From Macrostomum hystrix (taxonomy: Eukaryota; Platyhelminthes; Macrostomidae): a stretch of DNA of 64,000 nt. Below the pieces are notes generated by a model. The model saw only the letters and a program-made list of their open reading frames with translations. It was not told the DNA's origin and did not search any database. Where the stretch lies: contig CATNEN010000003.1 in NCBI GenBank assembly GCA_950097015.1, forward strand, positions 7,858,501-7,922,500, read 5' to 3'. The position numbers and the translations under genes are program-made. Below are positions 12,790 to 23,221 of this stretch, one piece after another. The stretch's first letter is position 1; every line of letters starts with the position of its first letter.

Positions 12790-13555
12790 GCCTTTCACTG
12801 CCTCTCGTAGGTCAGCGTAGCGGCTGCCTTTAGCCTCAACAGTTGCGAGGATTGATTGCCCCTCGTAGGTCAGCTGTTTAGTAGCTGCCTTTAGTTCAAC
12901 AGGTGTGACTCGATCTCATTGCCTCCTTTTTAGTAGCTGTCTTTACTCCCATCAGAATGTCAGTGCCATCAGCGCAACTGCACACGCTTTAGACAACCCA
13001 AAGGAGCATGCACCAGCAGAGCTGGATTAGCGTTGGTCTTAAATAGAGTAGGTTACTTTAGTCACTGGGCCAGTTAGAGCTGAATGGAACTATGCCGCAG
13101 ACTCCGTCTAGACACCCAGCTGTGCCGAACGCAATAAGTGTGGCGGTGAATGACAGGTCGGAATAAACTTGACACTATCAGTTCACTGCGCGCGCAAGGC
13201 ACACTAAGCAACCGCGACGAACTACAGGCCAATGGGAGTCCAACCTCTCGCACGCAATAGATTTGCAACAGTTCGTTCGAGAACAAAGCTGTCACCTGTG
13301 CGGAGGGTGGGCGCAGCCTCACATTACGAGCGCTACAGTGTTTGCTGATACATAGCACTATGCCTCACGTAGGTCAGCGTAGCGGCTGCCTTTAGCCTCA
13401 ACAGTTGCGAGGCTGTATTGCCCCTCGTAGGTCAGCTGCGTAGCGGCTGCCTTTAGCCTCAACAGGTGCGAGGCTGTATTGCCCCTCGTAGGTCAGCTGC
13501 GTAGCGGCTGCCTTTAGCCTCAACAGGTGCGAGGCTGAATTGCCCCTCGCTGATG
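12790..13555. repeat. 61-bp repeats in two clusters
   Basis: Units containing CCTCGTAGGTCAGC, GCGGCTGCCTTTAGCC and TCAACAGGTGCGAGG occur at about 12798-12925 (two diverged copies) and at about 13363-13555 (three near-identical copies). The 440 bp between the clusters is unrelated, so an original array seems to have been split or copied. Confidence 0.8.
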
Positions 13556-13734
13556 TATACTCTGTGAGTACTTTATTCCTCAACAGGGCAGGCCTTATTT
13601 CCTCTCACCTCAATGAAGCATAGTCACTTAAGAAATTGAAAACTCCCGATCAAAATATGCCTCTGCGTCAAGGAATCCACTTCGCCCAAAAATATTGAAT
13701 AATCCAGGCGAAATCGTCCGGAACAGTGCTAGTT

Positions 13735-14240
13735 TCCGTGTCCTGTTCACCCGGATCAGAGATGGTTTCCATGTGAAGCCCCGGATCATCGCCCGGATCA
13801 GGTTTTCCCGGAAATAGGTGTTAATCTGGGTGAGAAAGACAAGATCTGGGTGCATTTCCCGGAAACTGTGACCCCGGATCTGTGGTGGTTTCCGTGTGAA
13901 GTCCCAGATCAATGCCCGGATCAGGTTTGCCCGGAAATAGGTGTTAATCTGGGTGAGAAAGACAAGATCTGGGTGCATTTCCCGGAAACTGTGACCCCGG
14001 ATCAGATTTTGTTTCAGGGATACATCCAGGAACATTTCTGATTTCCGGGCCAACCTGATCCGGACAGAGATCCGGGCTTCACACGGAAACCACCGCTGAT
14101 CCGGGGTCACAGTTTCCGGGAAATGCACCCAGATCTTGTCTTTCTCACCCAGATTAACACCTATTTCCGGGAAAACCTGATCCGGGCGATGATCCGGGGC
14201 TTCACATGGAAACCATCTCTGATCCGGGTGAACTGGACCG
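13735..14240. repeat. Direct plus inverted repeat block near the right end of the nested element
   Basis: A roughly 130-bp module containing TTTCCCGGAAACTGTGACCC and GGTGTTAATCTGGGTGAGAA is present twice in direct orientation (about 13747-13998) and again inverted at about 14045-14235. The central spacer is about 50 bp, so one strand could fold into a hairpin with a stem well over 100 bp. Confidence 0.85.
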
Positions 14241-15391
14241 GGAAATTGGCACGTATCGAGACTTTTTTTGCCCGAATTGAGTTCTTTTTCCGGGAAATAA
14301 AAATCATGTAATTCCCCGGATCATAGTCCCGGAAAAAAGAGGGTGATCCGGGTCAAATTTTCTGATCCGGGCCTTCACCCGGAAATGTGAGTGTTTCCGA
14401 ACCCGGATCACTAATTTCCGGGTCAAGTTTCCGGGTGAATTTTTTGACGGGGAACATACAGAGTGGCTAGTGCAACAGCTTGACTGGAACCCAATGATGA
14501 CGCTGGCAGAGATGGCACGATCTGTACAAGGCAGATTTGAAGGTCTTCAAGTCAGCACTGCTACAATCAGTCGAGCTTTAGACAAGCAGCCTTTCACCTT
14601 AAAATGTCTAAGCCGGGATGCTGACATTCCTGTAGCGCGCAATACTCCGGAGAATCGACTTTGAAGGCGTGAATTCGCTCAATGGCTGACCGAATTGCCA
14701 CCCAATCATCACCCTGTCTTCATTGATGAAACGGGTTTCAATTTACGCTCGTATGGACTCAAAGGTCACAAGGGCGCAGCAGACGTGGGCAACGAGTGAG
14801 AAGGGTTGTTGTCACTCAGCGAGGGGTGCAGGTGAATCTGGTACAGGCCGTGTCACCAATGGCAGGTCTTCTGCATCACAATATTGTAGCAGCCACGATG
14901 ACCGCAGAAAGATTTCAGACATTTGTGGAGGAGTTACTAGAGGTTGTAAGCAATCGGAACGACATTGGAGACGCTGACCAGATGCACATTTGGTCAGCTG
15001 GCTGGTTCAGGCAGATGCTGCGACGAGTTCCGGTCTGCTTGGCAGAGCAGCCGATTGACTACTGAATGGCGTTACGCTTTTATGTTAGTAACGCCGGACA
15101 CTTTCTGTGCTGCGCTGTTTCTGTGCTGAATTGTTTGCATATTGCGTTGCATTCAACTTTTTTAATGCGTTAAACTAATGGTTTAATTAACAGTTTAATT
15201 AGTAAAAGCATAGCTTAATAAAGAGAGTTAACAAAAGGACGAAATTGGTGCCCCGAGTGTTAAATTGGCTGCTCCTTAACCACACTTTTGGCCACAGACA
15301 TGAGGCAGCAGTGACTGCAGCGCATGCATTCTGCCACTTGGTGTTAAATTGAGTGCTCGCAGTGTCTATTTGGATGCAAAAAGGAATAATA

Positions 15392-16659
15392 AAGGAGTTT
15401 GGATTCACAACAAATGACAGTGCTGCCAGGCAGCCTTTTGGCATCGTTTTGAGAGACTTTAAGTTTGTATTAGTTAAGAGTAGAAATTTAGTAGGGCCTA
15501 GAGCATGTTAGTAGAATGCAGATGTGTGAATACTTTCTCTCCCACCAACCAGCTCATCCCTTATGGTCATAGATAAACACTTCCAAGCATGTAGACCATT
15601 TTGCTTTATATTTCTCCCACACTGAACATTTGCCAGACAAGTTCCCTAGAACCCCAGAAGCAGCCCCAGTTTGTTAAGTGAAAAAAGCAACCTTAATGAT
15701 TGAAATTCTAAGTTGTTGCATGAATTGAAAATGAAACTTTTCAAAAAATGATTAATGAAAGATTTAAAAAAGATTGCTAAGAGGTCCTATATCATATAGG
15801 CCTACTATTATCTCTAGTTAGGCCTAGGCCCCAATAGGCCTAATAACAAGTAAATTTAGACTTTTTAGTTTTTAAAGGATAAATTGTACAATAACACTAC
15901 GGCCAAACCTAAAGAAAAGATAGAAAAAAGGCAGAACATCAATAGAAGGGGAAATGATTTTATTTTTCCCTTAGGGGCCTATTGGTTGCTTTCTAAAACC
16001 CAACAATACAAAAAAACTACAAAAAATTAGTAAAGCTATAAGATCCAGGGCATCAATCTATCATAAAATTAAAGAAGAGAGTCTAAAGACAAAGTTTATT
16101 TAATATACATTTATACTACATCGGTAATAAATACAAGTTTCCAAATAAAATTCCTTATCTTTAGTTATTGGCCTAGTCATAGATATTACTAACAATGTCA
16201 ATTTTTTCTTTTTTTACTCTGGGTTTTCTTTTGACAGAAACAACAGGTGTTAATGATAGGACTGTATTACAATGCGTTATAGGCCTAAGCACACTCAGTG
16301 CTCTATAGGCACATTTGCTACTAGAACAATGCTAAACGTCAGACAAATTATTTAAACTTTTTTTCTAAGAAAAGAAACAGTTAAGCAAAGTTTTAATACT
16401 TTCTAATAGTAATTTAGGCTGACCACGTGAGAAAAAGAATTTTTTGCTACCTAAACCTTGAGTTTTGTACGAAAAGTTTTTATTTGTGTATACTTTTGAG
16501 TACACATACTTTTCTTAAAGGCATTACGTATGGCATTTAGTGCATAAAGACACACGACTTAACGACGAGCGTAGGCCTACTGTTCTAGTTAGCCAGTTCC
16601 GTAGGGCCTAATTCTCACTAAAATATTTACGTCATTTTCTATCCTGATTGACAGCAGCA
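15392..16659. other. Gene-free 5' flank of NDUFB11
   Basis: AT-rich sequence between the transposon and the NDUFB11 start codon. The word TAGGCCTA recurs several times (about 15800-15850 and 16270-16580). No further gene is seen. Confidence 0.6.
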
Positions 16660-18320
16660 ATGCTTGGCGCACAAGCGCGCTTGCTTTTGCGATTAATTCC
16701 TAGGGCTAATCACTATGCTAATAATTTTTCGGCTAGCCTAACAACACTGTGCACCCCCACTTTTCCCAGCAACAGTCAACTCCAAAGCTTACGTTTTTGT
16801 TCCTGGCCCATCAAACGGGTCACGCAGACAAAAAACATTGCGCTTGTAGGGCAATATCTTCTGCCTCGAAGGTATCTTGCTGGTGGCAATGACAAGGAGG
16901 ACTATATTGTACATCAAAATTCATTGACTGAAGCAGAAAAGAAATCAATTGATTCCTCTGTTGCAAAGGATTATGAGGTTTGTAATAAAAGAGTATAACT
17001 TTTTTCAACCTCTGTAAATCAAATTTGTTGCAAATTTAATGTATGTATAATATATACATTACTTATATTGTTACTTATACCTAAGTAATAAATAGATACC
17101 TAAGCTAAACAAAAGTATATTTGAGCTACATTTTATTTACAATGTACATATAGGCCCTATAATTATTTGTCAATGTTATAAAATTATTTGTTAATATTTT
17201 TCTTCAACTAAAATGACAATTATTTTATTTATAGGCCATTCTGCCAGTGTAGTGTAATTCTGGCAGATTTATTAATATTTATTTTTGTTTTATTGCTATT
17301 CAGTACAACTGTGCGACTTAGTTTTTGCTCTATATATGACTTAGTTTGCTCTCATTTGCTCTCTTTTTCTCTCCCCTTTTTTCCTTTTCTTCACGCCTTC
17401 CTTTTTTGTCCCTTGGTCCCGCCTTTGATTTTTTTGCGCTTGGTTGATTTTGTGACTTACCTTGCTGGCACTCATTTCACCCGGCCAACTCGGCCGGGTG
17501 TTGCGCATGTATGACTGCCATGCAAAATGACTATATCTATTGTCTACTTTAATTTTTAAATAGGACCTGTAGCTATAGTCAGCAATCATTATAAGGGTCC
17601 TAACTAAACCAGTGACAATGAAAGCAATTCTGCAATCAGGAAGGTGCTTTGAATTCTAAAAAACAAATATTGCAACATTCTGTTGCTGATATCTGTTTGT
17701 ATGGTACAACACTGCCATTCTGTCAAGCACTGTTGTTAAATGTCTTCTGATTACTAAAGGCATCCTCCATGCTTAGTATTCCCCATTCTCTGATTCAAAT
17801 GTGGTAATGCTAGTGCTGCTGAGGCAACCAGCACTTCGTACTGTCAGATTTTATCAGAAATATTCAATAGGCAACTAAAATTATGACATTGTATCATCAT
17901 TGACAAACTTGAGAATTGCAGATATAAATTAATTTCTAACAGATGTATATTTTTAGCATATAGTACTGGTCAGTTCTTATGTAGTATTCTAAGAATATAT
18001 TTACATGCTTATTGTTTCTAACCCACTGGCAGGACTGGGTGCCCTATGGTTACTGCATGACCGACAAGGAGGAGGACATCTTCCGCTACAAGATGTTCAT
18101 GATATCCGCATTCACAGTCGGCTTCGTCATCTTTCTCTACATCTGGTTGCACCTGCCGCCTAGGAATAGGCGCGAATGGGTCACTCGAGAGGCCTACCTG
18201 GAGTTAGAGCGGCGTCAACAACTTGGCCTGTCGCTGGTTGATCGAAACCTAATACCGGCCGACCAGATCATGCTACCTAGCCTAGAAGAGCTTGGCGACG
18301 ACTATGAGATCATTATCTAA
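16660..18320 (+). CDS. NDUFB11: NADH dehydrogenase [ubiquinone] 1 beta subcomplex subunit 11 (ESSS), mitochondrial
   Basis: Accessory subunit of the membrane arm of respiratory complex I, in the inner mitochondrial membrane. Two exons, 16660-16977 and 18033-18320, joined at GAG|GT...AG|GAC without frame shift; 201 residues. The first 80 or so residues are rich in Arg, Ser and Leu with few acids, fitting a mitochondrial targeting region. Exon 2 begins DWVPYGYCMTDKEEDIFRYK, then one membrane helix (about residues 127-147, ISAFTVGFVIFLYIWL), then a charged tail with REWVTREAYLELERRQQLGL that matches the EW-RREA-LV-YRE-NGL pattern of vertebrate ESSS. Longer than the 153-residue human protein, mostly at the N-terminus. 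The ATG at 16660 is the first Met; an upstream TTG is not credible as a start. Confidence 0.88.
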
Positions 18321-18356
18321 TTGTCCAACAGTCCTGTTCGTTGGGCCATTTAACTA

Positions 18357-18362
18357 AATAAA
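18357..18362 (+). terminator. NDUFB11 polyadenylation signal
   Basis: AATAAA 37 bases after the NDUFB11 stop codon, giving a very short 3' untranslated region. Confidence 0.7.
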
Positions 18363-18844
18363 CACTCAAAACTTGTTTAGTGTTTAAATTATAATTAAAG
18401 GCGCAAACTAGAACGGTTAATAATAATCATAAAGCTAGCTACTTTAAGTAGTAGCCCGCTATTTTGTAATCTAAAAAATACAACAAGCCCGTTGCTGTTG
18501 GTATCCTATTGTGTGAGCTACCAGAAAAATTACTGCTCGTTTCATCTAGAATTTTGAAAATTTTCAGTTCCCTGTTCATAGACTGCTCGCTAACAACTCG
18601 CTTTATTCCCAGCTGTCCCTTTAGAATTTACAATATACGCATAACTATCTATCTGTTTAGAAACTACAATTAGTATGCAAGAGGGTAGAGTTAAAGGAAG
18701 TAACGATAAATAGCATTTCGACTTGATTTAATTTCTTCTGTTTTGGTCGCCTTATTCTCGAAATTGCATTTGATAAAGTATTCCATAACATGGTATAATA
18801 TACAAGTGCTTTTTCTATGCAATATCGATTTAGGAATTTACCCA

Positions 18845-19640
18845 CAGGAGAATCGATTGCAGACCAACTGCACTCTCAAGAGATTTACCTGCAGGAGAAT
18901 TGACTGCAGACCAATTGCACTCTCAAGAGATTTACCTGCAGGATAATTGACTGCAGACCAATTGCACTCTCAAGAGATTTACCTGCAGGATAATTGACTG
19001 CAGACCAATTGCACTCTCAAGAGATTTACCTGCAGGATAATTGACTGCAGACCAATTGCACTCTCAAGAGATTTACCTGCAGGATAATTGACTGCAGACC
19101 AATTGCACTCTCAAGAGATTTACCTGCAGGATAATTGACTGCAGACCAATTGCACTCTCAAGAGATTTACCTGCAGGATAATTGACTGCAGATCAACTGC
19201 ACTCTCAAGAGATTTACCTGCAGGATAATTGACTGCAGACCAATTGCACTCTCAAGAGATTTACCTGCAGGAGAATTGACTGCAGACCGATTGCACTCTC
19301 AAGAGATTTACCTGCAGGAGAATCGACTGCAGACCAATCGCACTCTCAAGAGATTTACCTGCAGGAGAATCGACTGCAGACCAATCGCACTCTCAAGAGA
19401 TTTACCTGCAGGAGAATCGACTGCAGACCAATCGCACTCTCAAGAGATTTACCTGCAGGAGAATTGACTGCAGACCAATCGCACTCTCAAGAGATTTACC
19501 TGCAGGAGAATTGACTGCAGACCAATCGCACTCTCAAGAGATTTACCTGCAGGAGAATTGACTGCAGACCAATCGCACTCTCAAGAGATTTACCTGCAGG
19601 AGAATCGACTGCAGACCAACTGCACTCTCAAGAGATTTAT
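18845..19640. repeat. 47-bp satellite downstream of NDUFB11
   Basis: About 17 copies of a 47-bp unit containing TTGACTGCAGACCAATTGCA and CTCTCAAGAGATTTACCTGC. Two sequence blocks are visible: a left block ending GGATAATTGACTG with CCAATTGCAC, and a right block ending GGAGAAT with CCAATCGCAC, so the array expanded in two waves. Every unit has a PstI-type CTGCAG, a near-palindrome CTCAAGAG and a CCAAT core. Confidence 0.95.
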
Positions 19641-19859
19641 AAGAGCGAAAAATGTAGTAATTGACTTGTGCTCAGTGTTTTCCAATTTTACAAAGTTCGT
19701 CGTTGGCTGAATTAAAGGATCAACTCATAAAGAAACAAAAGCATGTTTAAGCTCACCAATGTAGCCATTATCAAAAAGTGTCTTTGTGAGACAGTCGCGG
19801 AGAGAAAGCTTCGAGGAACTATTCTCAAGTGAGAGGAGAGAGTGGGCACACCTGTGTCA

Positions 19860-20165
19860 GTGTACGTGTACTTAGTGTACTTAGGGACCGTGGTGCGAGA
19901 GGCAAACGCATTAACCGATTCCATGGCGGTCTCACATTTATTTGGGGCGCAGCCGCAGATTGAACGCTTGGGGGCTAGCTTGTCCTGCAGTTTACGCCCT
20001 TTAGGGCCAACCTCCAAGGTACTGTGAGAGTGTACACTGCGTGACGATGAGAAAGTCAGTGCAGATGTACACACCTGTGTGAGCATATGCCTGCGAACGT
20101 AATCTATGTGTGCTCAGAAGTCAGCGGAATAGGGGTGGAACTGCCTCATCGCTGGCTGCGGGTTG
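19860..20165 (+). mobile_element. SINE family A copy, plus orientation
   Basis: Contains a degraded B-box region (ACCGATTCCATGGCGGTCTC), the shared CATTTATTTGGGGCGCAGCC segment, a middle part (CCCTTTAGGGCC) also seen in the 7085-7312 copy, and the body TGACGATGAGAAAGTCAG through CTGGCTGCGGG. It lies between the 47-bp array and the lectin gene. Confidence 0.75.
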
Positions 20166-20259
20166 ACTGTCGCCAAGTGGAGTAATGAAGTGCGACTGCA
20201 TTCACTACGACCCTTGTTTATACCATTGCTTTCACTCTCCCTTAGCCTTCAATCAAAGT

Positions 20260-21027
20260 TCAATTTAGCGGCGAGACACACTCGCACAATACATCAGTTG
20301 GCGTGCTGAGCTCGGAGAAGTCTGACAGCATTGTGTGATTGTTCCAACGGCCGACAACGTTCTCATTCAACAAGCCGCGGTTGTCGGGCTCGCCGCTCCC
20401 CCACAGGCTGCCGTCCAGGCTGATGTTGCAGGCGAACCAGTACCAGCCACCGGCTGGCTCCTCGCTGCCTGGAGCTTGGACGCCTCCGAGCCAGAAGGAG
20501 CGCCCGCTGCTGTAGGCGCTGAAGAGCATGTCAATGTGGCTCATCTCGGTAGCGTCAGTCACGTCAGTCATCATCACCAGACCGCTCTCCGACTCGCACT
20601 TCTGTCTACCACTTGACCAATTGCCAGCGTTTTCGTACAGCCTGTACTTCACTCCGCACAGGTCGTCTCCGTAGCCAGTCGGACACAGCTGGCCAGCCTC
20701 GAGTCCCGGCTGCTGCTTCACAAACACCTGGCCTCTCCTGGAGCAGCTGCAGTCCCTCACCGACTTGCTGCACTTGTCGAACACGAAGAGCTGACACGGA
20801 CCGTCAGCCATGGTGAAGGCCTGGCAGCGCCGGTTGACGCTGCAACGACCGGCGCAAGCGATCTTAGATTTCACCTGGCTATAGCTCTCGATAAACTCGC
20901 TGTTGATGCATAGTAAGCCATCGATTTGAAGGAAAGATTGGGCTAATTGATCTCCCACAATTAGTTTGCTTCTAATCAGAAAGATTATTAACAGCGGCCG
21001 GAAGAAATTGGCGATGTCTGACGTCAT
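20260..21027 (-). CDS. Secreted C-type lectin-like protein with an N-terminal PAN/apple-like cysteine region
   Basis: Single-exon gene of 255 residues if the Met at 21027 is used; a further in-frame Met at 21090 would add 21 residues in front of a less clear signal. From 21027 the N-terminus (FFRPLLIIFLIRSKLIVGDQ) looks like a signal peptide. Next comes a cysteine-rich segment (SKIACAGRCSVNRRCQAFT, CQLFVFDKCSKS) of the PAN/apple kind. The C-terminal half is a C-type lectin fold: NWSSGRQKCESESG, FWLGGVQ, GGWYWFACN, WGSGEPDN and the closing LCECV. WLGG and WGSGEPDN are the usual core signatures. EPDN resembles the EPN calcium/mannose motif, but with D in place of N I would not claim sugar specificity. 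Lack of introns is unusual among its neighbours. Confidence 0.8.
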   Translation of the reverse strand: MTSDIANFFRPLLIIFLIRSKLIVGDQLAQSFLQIDGLLCINSEFIESYSQVKSKIACAGRCSVNRRCQAFTMADGPCQLFVFDKCSKSVRDCSCSRRGQVFVKQQPGLEAGQLCPTGYGDDLCGVKYRLYENAGNWSSGRQKCESESGLVMMTDVTDATEMSHIDMLFSAYSSGRSFWLGGVQAPGSEEPAGGWYWFACNISLDGSLWGSGEPDNRGLLNENVVGRWNNHTMLSDFSELSTPTDVLCECVSPLN

Positions 21028-21269
21028 TTTAAGATTAAAAAATGTTTCCTTTTTTATTGCGGAATAAATTCTTGAAACTGCATGTATCATCTATATATCA
21101 GAGTTTGCAATCCAGTGTTTTTTAATACGAGCTAAGCATAAGGGAGAAACGCTTTTTGATTGGATGTCTCAGCAGCTAATAGAGCTGTATCGCAAATCAC
21201 TGGATCTCTGAATCCATTATTTTTTTTCAATAAATTCTTGGAATTGATTTTTGGTTGAAACCCAGCATA

Positions 21270-23030
21270 AAATGGACACCTCAGTGTCAAATTGCTGGAC
21301 ACCCAGTCTGTGTCTTTGATGTGGACACCCAGTCTGTGTTATTGAGGTGGACACTCAGTTTGTGTCTCTGAGATGGACACTCAGTTTGTGTCTCTGAGAT
21401 GGACACTCTGCAGTTTGTGTCTCTGACATTGACACCCAGTTTGTGTTTTTGAGATGGACACCCAGTCTGTGTTATTGAGATGGACACTCAGTTTGTGTCT
21501 CTGATATGGACACTCAGTTTGTGTCTCTGATATGGACACTCAGTTTGTGTCTCTGACATGGACACTCAGTTTGTGTCTCTGACATGGACACTCAGATTGT
21601 GTCTCTGAGATGGACACTCAGATTGTGTCTCTGAGATGGACACTCAGGTTGTGTCTCTGAGATGGACACTCAGTTTGTGTCTCTGATATGGACACTCAGT
21701 TTGTGTCTCTGAGATGGACACTCAGTTTGTGTCTCTGACATGGACACTCAGTTTGTGTCTCTGACATGGACACTCAGATTGTGTCTCTGAGATGGACACT
21801 CAGATTGTGTCTCTGAGATGGACACTCAGGTTGTGTCTCTGAGATGGACACTCAGTTTGTGTCTCTGAGATGGACACTCAGTTTGTGTCTCTGAGATGGA
21901 CACTCTGCAGTTTGTGTCTCTGACATTGACACCCAGTTTGTGTTTTTGAGATGGACACCCAGTCTGTGTTATTGAGATGGACACTCAGTTTGTGTCTCTG
22001 ATATGGACACTCAGTTTGTGTCTCTGAGATGGACACTCAGTTTGTGTCTCTGACATGGACACTCAGTTTGTGTCTCTGACATGGACACTCAGATTGTGTC
22101 TCTGAGATGGACACTCAGTTTGTGTCTCTGACATGGACACTCAGTTTGTGTCTCTGACATGGACACTCAGATTGTGTCTCTGAGATGGACACTCAGATTG
22201 TGTCTCTGAGATGGACACTCAGGTTGTGTCTCTGAGATGGACACTCAGTTTGTGTCTCTGATATGGACACTCAGTTTGTGTCTCTGACATGGACACTCAG
22301 TTTGTGTCTCTGACATGGACACTCAGTTTGTGTCTCTGACATGGACACTCAGATTGTGTCTCTGAGATGGACACTCAGATTGTGTCTCTGAGATGGACAC
22401 TCAGGTTGTGTCTCTGAGATGGACACTCAGTTTGTGTCTCTGAGATGGACACTCAGTTTGTGTCTCTGAGATGGACACTCTGCAGTTTGTGTCTCTGACA
22501 TTGACACCCAGTTTGTGTTTTTGAGATGGACACCCAGTCTGTGTTATTGAGATGGACACTCAGTTTTTGTCTCTGATATGGACACTCAGATTGTGTCTCT
22601 GAGATGGACACTCAGATTGTGTCTCTGAGATGGACACTCAGGTTGTGTCTCTGAGATGGACACTCAGTTTGTGTCTCTGAGATGGACACTCAGTTTGTGT
22701 CTCTGAGATGGACTCTCAGTTTGTGTCTCTGAGATGGACACTCCTTTTGTGTTATTGAGATGGACACCCAGTCTGTTTTTGAGATGGACACCCAGTCTGT
22801 CATTGAGATGGGCACCCAGTCTGTGTCATTGAGATGGGCACCCAGTCTGTGTCATTGAGATGGACACCCAGTCTGTCTTTGAGATGGACACCCAGTCTGT
22901 CATTGAGATGGACACCCAGTCTGTGTCATTGAGATGGACACCCAGTCTGTGTGTTAAAGATGGACACCCAGTCTGTGTTAAAAGATGGACACCCAGTGTA
23001 GCTCTGTGACTTTTAGAAATGGACACCCCT
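21270..23030. repeat. 26-bp satellite with higher-order structure upstream of the lectin gene
   Basis: About 67 copies of a 26-bp unit containing TTTGTGTCTCTGAGATGGAC and ending ACTCAG; the right edge shifts to ACCCAGTCTGTG variants. A marker block with CACTCTGCAGTTTGTG recurs at about 21406, 21903 and 22478, so larger blocks of about 500-575 bp were duplicated. Units contain GTGTC and GACAC, a short inverted repeat. The same unit, inverted, forms the array at 37890-38365. Confidence 0.95.
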
Positions 23031-23084
23031 GCAGTTTGTGTCAGTGAGATGGAACACAGTCGATTTTTGTCAGTCGTACGACAA

Positions 23085-23220
23085 ACAAAGGTTTGTTTGA
23101 GTTAAAGGTTTCTCAAGGGTTTCTCAAAGGTTTCTCAAAGGTCTCAAAGGTTTCTCAAAGGTCTCAAAGGTTTCTCAAAGGTCTCAAAGGTCTCAAAGAC
23201 TCAAAGGTTTCTTTGAGTTA
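23085..23220. repeat. Short TTTCTCAAAGG tandem repeat
   Basis: Irregular array of TTTCTCAAAGG and TCTCAAAGG units, about 9-13 bp each, immediately after the 26-bp satellite. Confidence 0.8.
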
Positions 23221-23221
23221 A

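Larger units (their letters stand above)
10152..14451. mobile_element. Nested 4.3-kb terminal-inverted-repeat element, class unknown
   Basis: The ends are inverted copies over about 43 bp, with tip CCCGTCAAAAAATTC and continuing CCCGGAAACTTG; they differ at two positions. GA flanks both sides (10150-10151 and 14452-14453). Removing the element plus one GA restores the host transposase frame, which is strong evidence for the boundaries. About 700-800 bp at each end are dense in TTTCCGGG and GATCCGG motifs. The interior (11.0-13.6 kb) shows no intact transposase, only satellites and an RTE-like tail, so it looks non-autonomous. The 2-bp GA duplication does not match a superfamily I can name with confidence. 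Confidence 0.8.
9874..15065 (+). pseudogene. IS630/Tc1-like DDE transposase, broken and interrupted
   Basis: The 5' part reads from an ATG at 9874 to 10151 and the 3' part resumes at 14454; the nested element lies between them. One frame continues across the gap once the insertion and a 2-bp GA duplication are discounted. Features: an N-terminal helix-turn-helix (EWYNLVVDALERGE, then SWLQLNKNTVFSIQKRYETTG), a second HTH region with STATISRALDK, and the DDE start PVFIDETGFNLR, typical of this family. In-frame stops follow SSR, ERGE and TTGQ in the first half and ENRL and GNE in the second; the later catalytic Asp/Glu region appears deleted. Not functional as it stands. Confidence 0.85.
9689..15389 (+). 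mobile_element. Tc1/mariner-IS630 type DNA transposon, decayed, with a nested insertion
   Basis: The two ends are about 155-bp inverted repeats (9689-9843 and 15235-15389) that differ at only a handful of positions; the outer tip is TTATTCCTTTTTGCATCC. They are flanked by TA dinucleotides (9687-9688 and 15390-15391), the target duplication expected of this superfamily. Without the nested 4.3 kb element the transposon would be about 1.4 kb. It encloses a broken DDE transposase gene. High similarity between the ends against several stop codons in the gene suggests a copy mobilised in trans before decay. Confidence 0.9.
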
